From NCBI RefSeq assembly GCF_003254395.2, contig NC_037639.1:14427037-14491036 (forward strand): a stretch of DNA of 64,000 nucleotides, in the 5' to 3' direction. This document shows, one piece after another, positions 43,101-57,343 of this stretch. Made by a program: the position numbers and the translations under genes. The notes under the pieces are model-generated. The model saw nothing but the letters and a program-made list of their open reading frames with translations. It made no database searches and was not told where the DNA came from. The first letter of the stretch is position 1; each line of letters starts with the position of its first letter. The DNA comes from Apis mellifera (lineage: Eukaryota; Arthropoda; Insecta; Hymenoptera; Apidae).

Positions 43101-44194
43101 GAGTCGTTGCGCTTCTTCTGGGAATCCATCTTGCTTCGAGAATTGTTCCGATACAATCGTTTCTTATACAAATCGGAAAATATATCACGAAAGGATGTTT
43201 CGAGAATTTTATTAGCGCCATTTTCTTTAATCGGATGATTAAATGGAGGAAAATCGGTGAATAATAAGGCTAGCAGCGAAGGCAAACAACGCCTCTTCCT
43301 GTTTCGATTGATTTATGGCTCGCCGCACTTGGCCCCCGCGCATTTTACGCCTTCCAGTTGCCCCAACTGCAAGGAATCGATCCTGCCCAAGTTTCGAAGG
43401 AGAGAACCGATTTCCAATCAATCTTTGGAGGGGAAAAAATTCAAAATTTCGATCTTCGAAGCGGAATTAAATTTAAAATTGTTTAAAAGAGGAAGGAGGA
43501 AAACGTTGACATTCTTATTCCATTCTGGAAACGAGTGGGGGATATCAAGATCGCGGTTTATACCGTAATAACCGCGCCGCCGCTCCCATTATGCCTCTTC
43601 CAGGGGCATTAAAGATAGCGGTGGTAATTATTATGATTACGATGGGAATGGCGCGTATAAAGCTTTCATGAAATCTTCTTAACGTCGGAGAAACCGCGTT
43701 AGAGATCGTAGACCCCCTCTGTTACTTGCCTCGCTATCTCACTATTTGTCAAAAATATATATATAAATCTGTGAATAATTTTGTGAACCGCGAGGTTGGA
43801 ATTGAAAATTCGAGGAAGAAGAGAGAGAGGGAGGGAGAAGAAAACTTTCGTCGAAATTCGACATTCGCTTTCTCCTTTGATCGCGAATGGAATGGATCGT
43901 AAAATGATTACAGAATGGCCAGATACGGGGAAAAATAAAAGAGAAGGAGAGAGAGGGGAGGGGGTAGGTGGATTCGCGGAAACTCGAGCTGGTTGAAATA
44001 TCGAGGAAACGCGGATTGTTTGTACTACCGGCAAAGAAGCAATAAGCGTGACGTGGACCAGCCCCCTTGTATATATCCGAGGGAAAGGTTTATATCGAGC
44101 CGGTTTTGTCTCCGGTTTCCTTCTCGCAGTCAACCATCATCGCGATAATAACTGTGCGATTCTACGCGTGGGCACGTGTACGTAATTACAGTTT

Positions 44195-45235
44195 CCGGAA
44201 AACGAAGCAAACCGATCATGGATATCGAATTAGATTATTCTTCCGACTCTCCAAATTTTGATCATTCGAATCATATAACCTCAATAATTATATACTGTGC
44301 GGGAAACGATTCTCTTCACACTCGAAATTTTATCGAATCATTGTCGAATCACGCGTAAAGTCTAACCTCGATAATTGTATACTGTGTGGAATACGAAGCA
44401 AATCGATCGAGAATATCGAATTAAATGTTCCTTCGATTCTTGACACTTGAAATTTTATCGGATTATTCGACAACCAAAGCTAACCTCAATAATTAATATT
44501 GTGCGGAAAAAGCAAATCGATTCAAGGTATCGAATTAGATATTCCTTCGATTCTAAAAGAACTTTATCAAATTATTCGATTTGTAACCTCAATAATTATA
44601 TATATTATATATAATTGAGAGGAAAAAGCAAATTGATTCAAGGTATCGAATTAGATATTCTTTCGATTCTAAAAGAATTTTATCGGATCATTCGATTTCT
44701 AAGCTCAATAATTATATATATTGAGAGGAAAAAGCAAATTGATTCGAGGTATCAAATTAAATATTCTTTCGATTCTAAAAGAATTTTATCAAATTATTCG
44801 ATTTCTAACTTCAATAAGTATATATACTATGTGGAAAACAAATCGATCGAGAATATCGAATTAAATATTCTTTCGAATCAAAGCATTCGACAGCTAAATC
44901 TAACCTCGATAATTACATACAGCGTACAGAAAACGCAGCAAAATCGGAAGACATCGATGTATATTTTTTTTTCTTAACTTGTTTCAAATTTTATCAGATC
45001 ATTCGACAGTTAAATCTAACTTGAATAATAATTTGTATAAAACGAAGCAACAAATCGATCAAAAATATCGAATTAGATATTCCTTCGATTTTCCAAATTT
45101 TATCGGATCATTCGACGTCTAATAATCATATACTATACGGAAAAGCAAACGAAATTGGAAGACATCGACGTATACTTTTTTTTTTCTTAATTTGCCTCAA
45201 ATTTTATCATAAGATCGTCACATCGATAATTGGAA
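44195..45235. repeat. Degenerate minisatellite array, about 9 units of 95-115 bp
   Basis: Units share TAACCTCAATAATTATATA, GGAAAACGAAGCAAATCGAT, ATATCGAATTAGATATTCCT and AATTTTATCGGATCATTCGA in that order. Copies are visible near 44210, 44395, 44515, 44630, 44735, 44840, 44935, 45050 and 45140. Divergence between copies is higher than in the other arrays. Confidence 0.9.
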
Positions 45236-47027
45236 TTTCAATAATATTGGGAAAAAAAGAGAGACGTCACTTTGATCTTCTGCCAGATCCGATACAATAC
45301 AAGGTGTATGGGCGGCAGATGGGCCAGGAAAGGAGAAGGACGCGAGATGATTCCGTCCGACACCCATTATCGGGAGCAAATCAATCGGCTTTATTCGAAC
45401 GATATCGATTCGCGGAAAGAGAAGAGGCTTCCCTGGGTCAGCCTCTAATCCGAATGAGGTTTTCCTCGCGTTTATTCGGTTTCCTTTGACCGAAGCTACC
45501 GCTTCGAGCTTCGAGGAGGAATCGTTGACGTTTTTCAAGCGATCCGCCCTTGTCCGCTCCGAAAGCTTCTTCTCCACCTTCTTCTTTCTTTATCCCCTCG
45601 CGGTGATTGCCCGATGATTGCCCGCAACGAAATCTTCTCGCCACCTTCCACTCTCCTTCCGTGCAAATCTCTCTCTCTCGAGAAACAGACTCGCGTTTCG
45701 ATTTATCCTCCGTGAGGATAATCGGACAATTTCCTACAATCGTTTCTCGAAAAATCGAATCGCAAGATTTCGAACGATTTTTCCAATTCCATCGAATTCT
45801 CCGCTTCGCCAGAAATCATTCGAATTTTATCTTTCCAAAAAATGTGTCATCGTGTTAAAAAAAAGTAACAATCATTCATTTTGGAGAAACTCACATTCGA
45901 TCGGATACAGTTTGGATTTTATATACGATTCCTGATTTCGAGAGAAAGGACGATGGAAGAATTCGAATCCTTGGAAAAAATTCCTCTTTTTTACCCTTTC
46001 CCCTCCTCCCTCATATTGAGATATTAAACGGGTGAAAACGATCATCTGGAACGTGTCGCGAACGGGATCCCCCCGAAACCGGGTTGAAAACACAAACAAA
46101 GAGGTTGGCCTAGCTTAAGCGACCAAGGAGGTCGAGAGACTTTTCTTCTTCTTTTTATTCCTCTTTTCTTTTTTCTCTCCTCTCCCTCTCTCTCTCCCCC
46201 CCCCCCTCCCCTCTCTCTTTACGAGGCGAAGGGTATAAAATACAAGGAACGAGAAGAAGGTTGACGTTCGATGACGCCAGATGTCGGCGTCACAAAGAGG
46301 GAACGGCATAAAGAGGCGAGTTCGTGGTCCCTTCGCGTCCTTCCACTCTCACGGAGAGTCACCGATACGCCGGGGATTTTATGCCCGTAGCTGGAAATAT
46401 TAAATCGCACCTAAGCACGTTTTATGTCGACCGCCTAATAATCTCCACGGGCTGTTTCTTCCTTTCTCCAGCCGCGGAACCAGTCAGTCAGTCAGTCAGT
46501 TTTCGTCACCCCGACCCCCTACGGGAGGAGGAGGAGGAGGAGGAGGTGGAGGAGGAGGAGGGCTCCGCCGCCACGATCTCGAAACACCGCCCGCAACACG
46601 GTCACGTCTCCTCACGTTTCACGCCACGAAAAAATGATCGTTGGTGGTCACGCCGTTGGTACCCCCTCCCCTTCTATCCAATTTATAAACACCATAAAAC
46701 TATCTCTTCCTCCCTTTTTCGCCCTTCCTTTACTTTAGATCGAACAACATCCGTTCGAAATTCCTTCCAATCTTCGAGAGATCTTCGAGAAGTGCAGGTT
46801 TTAAAGATCGAGGATGAAAAAGAGCGAGAGAAACCGTGCGGGGCGGACTCGTGCCACTGTTTCCATCCGCTGGAAGGGAAAGGTGAGGAGGAGGAAATGA
46901 GGTTTAAAAAAAAATCGACCCTCGAGCCGGCTTTTCTTATCTCCTCGTTACGTCACTCCCCGAGCGCAAACGTCTCTGTCAACAGTTCAAATATTTGATC
47001 GATCGGGATCTCGTGCGATTGCAATTA

Positions 47028-47515
47028 CGCTCGCTCGTCCAATCAAGAGTGTAAAATTGATACGATCGTTTCGATTCTCGAATTTTCCAATTTTCTATCA
47101 TATACATACATCTCAGAAATATATAATTTCGAGCACAAGTTGGACGAGTAAAGTTTTCGATTCAATTTGGAGGAATAGCCGACTTACGCTCGCTCGTCCA
47201 ATCAAGAACGTAAAATTGATACGATCGTTTCGATTCTCGAATTTTCCAATTTTCTATCATATACATACATCTCAGAAATATATAATTTCGAGCACAAGTT
47301 GGACGAGTAAAGTTTTCGATTCAATTTGGAGGAATAGCCGACTTACGCTCGCTCGTCCAATCAAGAACGTAAAATTGATACGATCGTTTCGATTCTCGAA
47401 TTTTCCAATTTTCTATCATACATATACATCTCAGAAATATATAATTTCGAGTTGGACGAGTAAAGCAAGAGTTTTCGATTCAATTTGGAGGAATAGCCGG
47501 CTTACGCTCGCGAGG
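47028..47515. repeat. Near-identical tandem triplication, 159-bp unit
   Basis: Three units (TAAAATTGA markers at 47052, 47211 and 47370) are spaced exactly 159 bp. The first two differ by very few bases. The third has small indels, ACATATACAT for ATACATACAT and a short deletion after TTCGAG. CTCGTCCAA at the start of each unit is mirrored by TTGGACGAG later in it. Because 159 is divisible by three, the plus strand stays open across all copies. Confidence 0.97.
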
Positions 47516-49197
47516 GGTCAGAGACCCCGGTGCAAATACGTGTTAACCAGCGCGTTAATCTTTCCTCGTTGCTGCTCCTTTATCAACCGGTGGCCAATAA
47601 CTTTTTTCCGAGGCGAGGAGAAGAAGGAGGAGGCTTCGAATCGGCCGCTTCCAATTCCTTTCCTTCTTCTCTTTTTCCTTTACCTCGGCGGGTAACGAGA
47701 TAACCGGGGGGAGAGGGAGGGGAGGTCGTCGTGGAGGCCCTCGACGATTTACGATCGCGAAATTTAATTCGGTAGCTCGTCCAATTTGATCGCGATATCG
47801 CGATAAACCCGCTCCTCCCCATTTTACTTTTATTATGCCTCGAGAAACGAAGGAGGGGAGGAGTGGATTTTCGAGATATCTAAAGATATTTTGGGAAAAA
47901 GGAGAGGGAAATTGGATATTATTTGAAAGGACAGAGAGGAGACCCTCTCGTGCTACGCCATTGGGGTGGTCTTCTAAAGTTACCCCGCTTTCCTCTCTCT
48001 CTCTCTATCACTCAGCGAGGTGAGGAAAAGGGGAGAGGGCCGGGATCAAACGGAGCTGAGCTTCGATTATAATAAATCAAGGCGTAAATAATGAAGGGCC
48101 CGAAAGGATCTGCAATCGAATCTTCTCGAGATGATTCCCTTTCCTTCTCCTCGGCTAACACCGATTAATGTTTCGAGGGAGAGGGGGATCGAGATCTCTC
48201 TCTCTCTCTCTCTCTCTCCACGATTACTCACGGTTTCATTCAACTTTTTCGTTTTATTATTATTTCGAGCCTCGATCTCAACGGATGCGGATCTCAAAGG
48301 GATTGAATATGTATAATACATATAATGGTCGAGTTTTATTTTCGAGAGATCATCGATCGATAGAGAAGAATTTCGATTTTCTCGGTCTACGACCCGAGGA
48401 AGTTGCGGTCCCACGCGAAAACACAGCGACGGCATTGTCTTCCATCGGGGGCAGGGGAGGGGAAACGGAATCACCCTGGACTTAGGACTCCATGGGAAGT
48501 TCGTATTGGTACAGGAGAAAGAGAGAAAGAGAGGAGAAATAAAGGGAGAGAGAGAGAGAGAGGGGTTGGAGGGAAGAGGAGAAACACACGGAGGGGAGGC
48601 TCTCTTATTAACGAGGAAGCGAAACAACTCGCACCGACATGCTAATCGAACGAGCATACAGAACGCACGGTCGTTCCTGGCCGCGCTATCAACGGCCATC
48701 TTTGTTCCACCGTGCCTCCGCGCGATTCTTCGCCGCGATGGGAATTTATCGAACCGTGAAACGATCCTCGCCTCGATATATAAAAAAAGGAAAAAAAAAA
48801 ACCTTTCGAAAAAGAGGAAAGGAAAGAAGACGGTTATCGAGATCTAACGAGCCTACGTTTGATCTACGAATTAGACGGTGGGAAATAATCTGATAAAAAT
48901 TCCAAGCGTTTACGATTCGTTCAATATCGCGATTCGTACGTCGAAAAAAACGAATTCGATCGAGGGAAGAAAAAATGAAGGATCGAAAAAATCGATGGAG
49001 GTCGATGGAACGAGAGATGAGCGAGAGGAGCAGAGTGGCGACAGTTAATCGAGGTCCGCGAACGCGACAGAGGCAGCAGGGTCGAAGAAGCGAGAAAAGG
49101 AGGAGGCGGGTGGAGGCGACGACCGGCGTCGGCAAGAGGAGGCAGTTAGCGCGTGTTTACACGACAGCGCTATGTAGCCGGCGACCTCACAGAACAA

Positions 49198-49228
<31 letters not shown>

Positions 49229-52200
49229 TTCTCTCTCGAGTCGAGCAAAGTGAACGTTTCTATTTGTCCGAACACCTCTTTCCCTTCTTCTCTCTCTCTC
49301 TCTCTTCTATCCTCTCTTCCGTCCCTCTTCCTCCAACTACCGCTACGCTCGGCCACCACTCGACCCCTGGACGCGGCATAATCACGACGCTGTGGGCGAA
49401 GTGGGTTAACGCACCGTGGGGAGGTCCGCGCGTTTGAAAATCGATATTTAAACGCGACCAATTATCCAGGAGCCTGCACCACCACCTCCTCCCTCCCCGA
49501 GATATCTCGTCTCGAGATTCGTGGCTCGTTAACGAGGGGACGACGATCGAGGCCGAGGTTTGGAGACGAAACGAGGCTCGGATGCGAAGGGATCGTCCAT
49601 CCGAGGACGATTATTACTTTATTCCCGTTCGACCGGTTGTCGACAAAGTGTGACAAATCGGCTGGACGATGAACAACTCCGTATTAAATAGAGACGGAGG
49701 GAGGGAGAGAGAGAGAGACGGTCGGTGGTTGCGAAACGCGAAACACGGGTTAAGGGACATTGTCCCCGTTGGCCGACGGGAAACGGGCTCGTAAACGGGC
49801 AAAGTCGATTCGATCTGGTCGAACGCCGTTTCGAGATCCCGAAAACGTGGGCCCATCGTGGGCCTCCCCTTTTTCTTTTTCTCTTTCTTTCTTTTCTTCT
49901 TTCTTTCTCTCTTTCTTTCTTTTTTTTTTTTTACGATTTCGGATACGACATCTAAAATGCGATGTTTACAGGGGCGACGCGGATAAAAACGTTTTTATTA
50001 ATAATTTTTAGTGCGGCCCGCCGCCGCCCCTCGTAAAAGCCACCGGTTGCCAGTTTGGTTAAAAGTTGGGGCTTCCTCCTCGCGGCTTCTCTCTCTTCTC
50101 CAACGTTATTCCCCTCGACGTTTGTTGACCATATCCATCGAAATTAGGAGGCCTACCGAGCACGTTTATGGGATTCTAGACGAGTTTTACAGGCGGCGAA
50201 CGCTCGAGTCGCGCTCGGATACGACGCCGTGATTAAACGATTACCGTAACGAGGAACGTTTCAGAAGGGGTCGTTTCGGTTTTTATCTCTCCCCCACCTT
50301 TCTCCTCGCCCACCTGGCTTCGGAGCGAGTGAACCGATCCGTTCCCGCGGATCTGTCTCCTTTTTCGAGTTGGATTATTCTCAACGCGAATTCGATCGAG
50401 GAGATCATTCGTTTTCGACGTTCGTCCGGGAAGACGGCCGAATTTATTATCGACGACCGTTTTTTGGTAGCCATTTAAGCCACCGACCGATTCACCGTAA
50501 CCTTTTCATTTCAATAGGCCGAGCACCACGTACGTGCAACCTCACCCACTTCCTTTCAACCTCGACGCCTCTCATTTATACGTCCGTACACCTATTAGTT
50601 TATATTTTTCAGGGATAAGTGGCGCGTAATGTATTCCGCCGCCTCCATTTGTCACGCGGCTCTCCTCCGAGGAGACTGTCTCCTCGTCAAAGGATGGACG
50701 ATTTCGAGACACGTTACATTGTGTCGAGCTCGAGGTGAAAAGGCTCGAAACGGAGAGAGAGAGAGAAAAAGGAAGAGTTGCACGTGGATTATACGCGGCT
50801 CTCTCGACGAGACTCTCGTGACCCTTCCCTCCCATTCCATTCGGGGGTGGAACAGCGTCGCGTGAACCGTGAACCGTGAACCGTGTGGCGGCGATACGAA
50901 TCGACAACGCGCTCTTTATCGACGAGAAAATTAGCTCGCGACGAGAGATCGGTCGAATTCCAGGCGGATGAGAAACGAACCGGCTCCGACTGACGGTGCC
51001 TTGGGGGAATATTAATCGGACGGAACGAAATCCCGAAGAAAAAGACGAAGAAGAAGAAAAGGAAAAGGGAAAGAGAAGAAAGCCGGCCAAATATTTCAAT
51101 AAACTTTTAAAGTAGGGAGGTGAATCGTATCTGTCGGTTCAAAGTTTATACTATGTATCTCTCTCTCTCTCCCTCCCCCCTTCGCGGCGATATTTTACCA
51201 GCCATAAAAAGACGATTAATCAGGTGTCGCTCCCTCCCCCTCCCTTTATTCGGCTTTCTCCACCGATCTTTTTATATTATATCGTCATACCTGCCGCTCA
51301 TTTGTTAGAAATAAAAAAAAAGTCCCCGCGTGCCTGCCTGCCTGCCTGCCTGCCTGCCGGATCCCTTACCTGCCCGATCCATCCGCACACCTGCACACGA
51401 GAAACGAAACCCACACGCGTCGAGTGTGCGCGCACACACACATATTCGCTCGATACTCGACCTCCTCCCCTCTTCCTTCCTTCCTCCCCCTCCTCCCCCG
51501 GTTACGACGCGTTTAACATATAAATGAAAATCGGGCCTATAAAAGTTTAACGCCCGCGATTATCCGACCTCCTCCTCCTCCTCCCCCAGAAGAAGGAAAG
51601 CCAGCTTTCTTTTCTTCTCTCTCACCCCTTGCCAAGCCGCGATCATTTACGGCGGTCGTTCGCCCCCCCGGACCGAGAATTCTATTTCGGCCGCTTCTTT
51701 TCTCCCGAGGCTGGCTTTTACACGACCAGGCGAAACGAGAGCAAACGCGTCCTTTCCATCGATTCGACCAAGGAGAAATTAGAGAAATTTTGGAGGATTG
51801 GCGGCGAATCGAAACGTTTCCTATCAAAGTGGTAAAGTTTCGAAGAGAAACCGCTTTGAACCGCCGCGTTCCATTCGAAAATCGTAGTAGATCCTTCGAA
51901 ATTCGTATTATTTCATAGATCTCCTCGAAGGACGCGTTGCTTGAACGGAAGGAAATTTCTTCTTGCTTCCCTCGATATTCTTCTCTCGACTTGACTGGAG
52001 GAGGGAAATCTGGCGGGAAGCGTTGGCTCGAGATAATGGAGGCGTGGGAGGAGGGGAAGGAAAAGGGGCAAAGGCAAAGCTCGTGCGGCGCTGTCGTCCC
52101 CGTCTACCTGACGATTTCTAATCCCTGGCCAAGGGGCCAGGACGGAATTATCCTACCTGGGAGCCGTTTCCACATAATTTATTGCTTCTGAATCTCGGAC

Positions 52201-52628
52201 ATTGTTCTAAAAATCGGCGAGGAAGAAAAGATCAAGGCAGGGCCTAGTCCAGGTGAGAGGCGGATTAAGGGGCGACGTCCCTCGAACGTGATTAATCAAG
52301 TTGAAACGTCCGATGGGCTCGTCGTACCTACCGATAGCGCCGCGTCACTGCTGCTTCGATCTCGAAGGGAGGGAATCGACGTTTCGCACGAGGCCGTCGA
52401 TCGAGAGACGATTTTACGAGGCTCGGCCGAGCGCTTTCAACGATCTCTCGGGGGAAGACAGGTGTACAGGTGTCGATGAAGATTTACAACGAGGCTGCAA
52501 TAAATTAATGGACGGCGGACGCCGGACGGAGGGTTGACAGCGAAAGTTATGCGGCGCGAGCAACAATGCCAATCGCCATTAGCAAGGATCCTAGGCTATA
52601 TTTCCTCGTTCTCGTCCCGTCCCGTCTC

Positions 52629-52649
52629 GTCACGTCACGTCACGTCACG
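52629..52649. promoter_or_regulatory. Tandem CGTCA half-sites
   Basis: GTCAC is repeated four times in a row, giving CREB/ATF half-sites every five bases. It may simply be a pentanucleotide repeat. Confidence 0.3.
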
Positions 52650-53847
52650 CCGCGCCACGTCGAGAAGGAAGGGTGCCGCGCCAGGAGTGGTTACGCGCGC
52701 GCGATTTCCCTTCCCTCTCCTTTTTTTCCTTCTCCTTTTTGCCGGCCGACGAATGAAAAGCCGGGCCCTCGCAGCCCCGGTCACCTGCCAATAAAGGGAA
52801 GAGCGGTGGTTTACCGGGGACGGTAAAGTGATTCTCGGTAGATGCGTGTCGCGCGCCTTCGTCCTCTCGCGCTTAATTTTAGCTCTCTGCTTCCCCCCTT
52901 CGCTCATCTCCACCACTCTGACCAACGTTAGAAGTATAAACGAAAAATCGATTCCTCTCCTAAGAAATATTTATAGAGAAACGCATCTCGAATCGAAAGA
53001 TAGAAAGATCGAACAATCGAGATTGTTATTGCCTCCTTCTTTTTCACGAAAGATTTATCGGGCGGAGAAAAGTTTGCAGAGCTCGATAAGATCGAGCGTG
53101 ATTTATCATTCATTCGAATTCGACGTTGACGATTATTACGAGCGGAGAGAGAGAGAGAGAGAAGGGCCCCCCTTTTATCGGCGGAGCGCGACGACCGCAT
53201 CGCCACGACGCGATGGACCGGCCGGCCAACTTTCATCGTTCGCGCCCACGCCGCATCGTTCGCGGCTTATTGGATTATTCCCGGTGAATCGTAAATCTCG
53301 CCTCGAGATGTCGATTCGCGGCCCGTAAACACCTTCCCCTCGATCCAATCCCTTCTCTCTCTTTTCTTCTCTCTTCCAAAGATAGTTGCACCGACACGCG
53401 ACGAGACAAAAGGAAAGGAAAGGAAGAAAAGAACGGCGGGGCGATAAACCGTTTCTTTCCGTTTGCTCCATCATTGAAGTGAAGATCGGTCGAAGAGTGA
53501 ATCGAGGTAAAAAAAAAAGAAAGAAAAAAAAAGAAAAGGAGAAGATCGAAGGGGCGAAGAATAATAATTACTCGTCGTCGGTTCGCGGGGGTGAAACGTG
53601 CCAAGGCGCGGGCAGGAATGGAAAGAGGGGTGGGGAGGAGGTTCGAAGCTACTCCGCGGTGGAATGGTCGGCCGACGAATGTCAGAGGGCCAGAGGGAAG
53701 GAGGGGAAGAGGTAGGGTGGAGAAGCGATGGCGTGATAAATGATCGAGTATTTAACACTCTTTACGGATTAGCATATAAACTACGGCCAGTCCATAGATC
53801 TTCGTGGCAACGCATTAACGGACTGGAGGAGCAAACCACGGGGATGA

Positions 53848-53879
<32 letters not shown>

Positions 53880-56800
53880 CTTCCCAGCCAACGGCGTAAG
53901 CGATCTCTCGCCGCGCCAGTTATTGTTTTGCGGCTTCTCTTCCCTTCCCTTCCTTCCTTCCCCTCCATTTCTCCTCGCGTTTTCCTTCGTCGCGCTTTCC
54001 TCTCCCACCAATCGGCTAATTATCATCCATCCCGATTGATATCTGCGACCGATTAAGATCTCGCGACGGTTGTTTCCTTCCCTCCCTCGTTTCGCATCGC
54101 GATCCCCTTCTTCCAGCGTTGAACGAACCCTCCTCGCCTCCGATTAACGTAATTGACGACAAACGTGCGTTTAATATCGTTTTGTATCTCGCGCACGGCT
54201 CGCCGACAACAGATCATCGAGCCAGATATAAAAGGAGAAAGAGCGAACGTCGATCGATAAAGCGATAAGCACCCCGCCCCTTCGTGTTTCGAAACGAGCA
54301 ACTTCCTCCTTTCCGATACACACGCGCTTTCTCTCTCTATCTCTCTCGAGTATCGTTCGCAATTAAGTTCCCTGTCGGAACTTTATTCCTTCGGGGTAGG
54401 AATGGCTCCCTTCTTTTCGAGAGGCCCTTAATCGGCTGCTAATAAACCGAGAAGAAGATAGAGAGAGAGAGAGAGAGAGTGAGCGAGGTTACACGGCGCG
54501 GATAAAAGCGAGATTCGCTGATTAATTGATTAGGGAGGCGCCAAAGTCCGCCCCGCGCGTTACGGCCGAGCGGTATATCCCGGTCATTAAGGGGGCGCTC
54601 ACCCAGCTCACGAGCTACGAGCACGTATACCCCGCAACGCTTTCGTGAAAACGAGAACGCAGCCTCGATCTATCTACCTTAATGACTTCATGAACCAGCT
54701 CTCCCTCCCCTCCTATACCCACTTGTCAACTCCCCCTCCGAAACTCGTTCCCGAGCGTTTCGGCTTCCGGCCTCCACAATCTCCCCTCCCCCCACGATCC
54801 GCGGCCATTTTTACTTTACTTATCACGAAGAAACGTTTCCTTTCTTTTTCTCGCCCGATTCTTCTTCTTGCGAAAGACCGTGAAGAGAGAGAGAGAGAGA
54901 GAGAGAGAGAGTTAAGGGGAAAATTGAATCGCGGTATTTGGACGGGTCTCGGATGGCGGCACGCCACGAGAATAGCACGGCGGCCGTCGACGGAATGAAA
55001 TGAACGGATACGGCGATCAAACACGGCGGCGAGATTTGTTTCCACGTTGGAGAAAGCAACGCGTGCGGCGCAATCGAAACAAGCGGGCCGTACGAAAGAG
55101 AGAGAGAGAGAGGGAGAGAGGGGTCTCTCGAGCCCGGCTTGAGGACCCTACTAAATCGCTGAATGGTACCAAAGTCCGAATGTTTACCCGGCGATGGAGG
55201 GGCCGCGAATTCTCGGTAGGCATAAAACCCGACTGATGTACGCCAACCGGGCCCAGATCAAAGACGCGGCTTTCAAACAATGTTAACGCGCGCCACCGAC
55301 CTCCCCGCCCCTCCCCTCGCTCGCTCTCGCGATGACCTCAAGCCTTTTAATACGATCCAACAAAAGGTGGGACCCAGGTGCGCGAAACGAGGAAGGAGAG
55401 ATGGAGGCAGGGAGAGAGAGAGAGAGAGGAGGAGGAGAGGGAGGGACCATTGTGTTTGTTTTTTCGAAAGGGATATTCGAACGATTCCCGCGAAGAGAAC
55501 GGGAGAAACACGTGCGTGGCGATATTCTCGATCGACTTTATAGCCGAGCGAATCGGCCGCGAGGAGAGAAGAACGCGAGTGAGGCATTCTCGCGCACGGC
55601 CAATTCCTCTCAATGCGGCGCACTGTTTAGAGAGGCTTGAAATGGGCCGCGAAGATTCGTGCTCGGAACAATGGCCGCCGTGTGGCATTAACGAGTGGAG
55701 CGTTGAGCGTCGCTGTGTGCCGGTGACAATATTGTTTTGTCCGAAGGCTGACGGTGGTCACGAACCGGCGCAGTTTCACCACCCGGATATTTATCGCTTC
55801 CACTCCGCTCTTTCTCTGTACCGTTCTGTTTCACGCCTATACATAGTAGCTCCGAGTTTTACAACCGGCTAATTGTAATACGGTTACAAACTCTCTCTCT
55901 CTCTCTCTCTCTTAATAATTTTCGTATAAATAAGTAATCGAGAACGATTTTATCGATTCCTTCCTTTCCGATCTTTCGTTTCGTTTCTTTCTTCTTCGTT
56001 CAAATACGGGAGAAAAGTTTCAGTTTTTCCGGGAGGAGGGATGGTTGCAGAGAGGCTGGCGATAAAGGCGAGTAACACGCGAGCGCAGGTGTGGCACGCG
56101 ACGCATGCAACGGCGCAGGATGCACGCGCGCTCACGAAGTGAGGCGAGGAGAGCAACATAGTGATCGGTGTCGCCGTTGTAACGCGATATCGCGTTAAAC
56201 CGTGCCCTTTCGCCCCTCCCGCCGTTTCCTGTCCGCTTTTTCTTCTCCCTCTCTCTTCCACGTATTTCGCGCGTCGTTCCCTCTCCCCTCTCCCCGTTAA
56301 ATGGACCGTGAGGGAACGAAATATGCCTTGCTCGATTTTCGACGATACTTGGCGAAGCGAGGCCGATAACAATTTCGTTCAATAACATTATTAAGAAGGA
56401 TTCGTGGCGGTTCCCGACTCGGCAAATTGGACGATTAAGGAGAGGAAGAGGGGTGATTTCGAGGAAGCCTAATGAAGCCTTGGTTCGCGACTCGTTTGAT
56501 TGAAAGCGAATCAACCGTCGTGGGAAACCACGACTCGGCTCTCCTTAATTGCGCTCGAAATTGAGCTCGAGGGTGCGGCTGCCTGCCCGACAATTTTGTC
56601 GCGAACTCGTATCCAATTTATCGCGTCCATCGATCACGCGATCTCTCTCTTTCTCTCGAACAATCGTCGTACGTGATAAAGAAAAGAAAAATAAAATAAA
56701 ATCGGTTGGCCTCGAAGCGAAGATAAGCGAAGGATCGAAATCGATCCGCTCGATTTTCGAAAGGCGCGGTTGGCGGGAAGGCGTCCGTTCGAGTGGAAGA

Positions 56801-57292
56801 AACGACGGGCATTTGTCAAGGCGGAAGCGAAGAATCGAAGAAGGCGACAGGACAGGTGAGATTTCGTTCCACGTCCGCGGCGGAGATTCATTGGACGTCA
56901 CGTAGGTATAGAGGGTTCGTTGAAAGCAAGCCCGACAGTGGCATTCTTCCGCGGCGATGACGGACGCACGGAACGAATTCATGCAGATGCAAAGAGAAAG
57001 AGAGAGAGAGAGAGGGAGAGGCGCTTTTTCTTGGCCGACCCGAGCGAAGAAAAGGGGTCCCGCGGAACCGTATTACGGATTCACCGGACGATCTCGGACT
57101 CGGCGCCATTATCGCCTCGCTAATAATATGCGCCACGGACGTTAAATCACGGCACAAAAGGCCGAGATAGCGCGGATATTCATATCGTTGAATGGGGCCC
57201 CCGGGATTTCAATTTGTTTCGATTCCCGCGACGCGAATATTAATAGCCTCGATCGGTGGTGGACGACCACGTCCGTCCGAGCCGATCTATCT

Positions 57293-57298
57293 ATCCGT

Positions 57299-57332
<34 letters not shown>

Positions 57333-57343
57333 GTCCGTCCATC
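57293..57343. repeat. (CATC)n / (CGTC)n microsatellite
   Basis: About twelve tetranucleotide units of ATCC with CGTCC variants, on the complementary strand to the GGAT type at 38707. Confidence 0.95.

Noticed and set aside
47057..47695. 212-codon plus-strand open frame
   Set aside because: It is produced by a 159-bp tandem triplication whose length keeps the frame open. The repeated peptide has no domain and there is no promoter or splice context.
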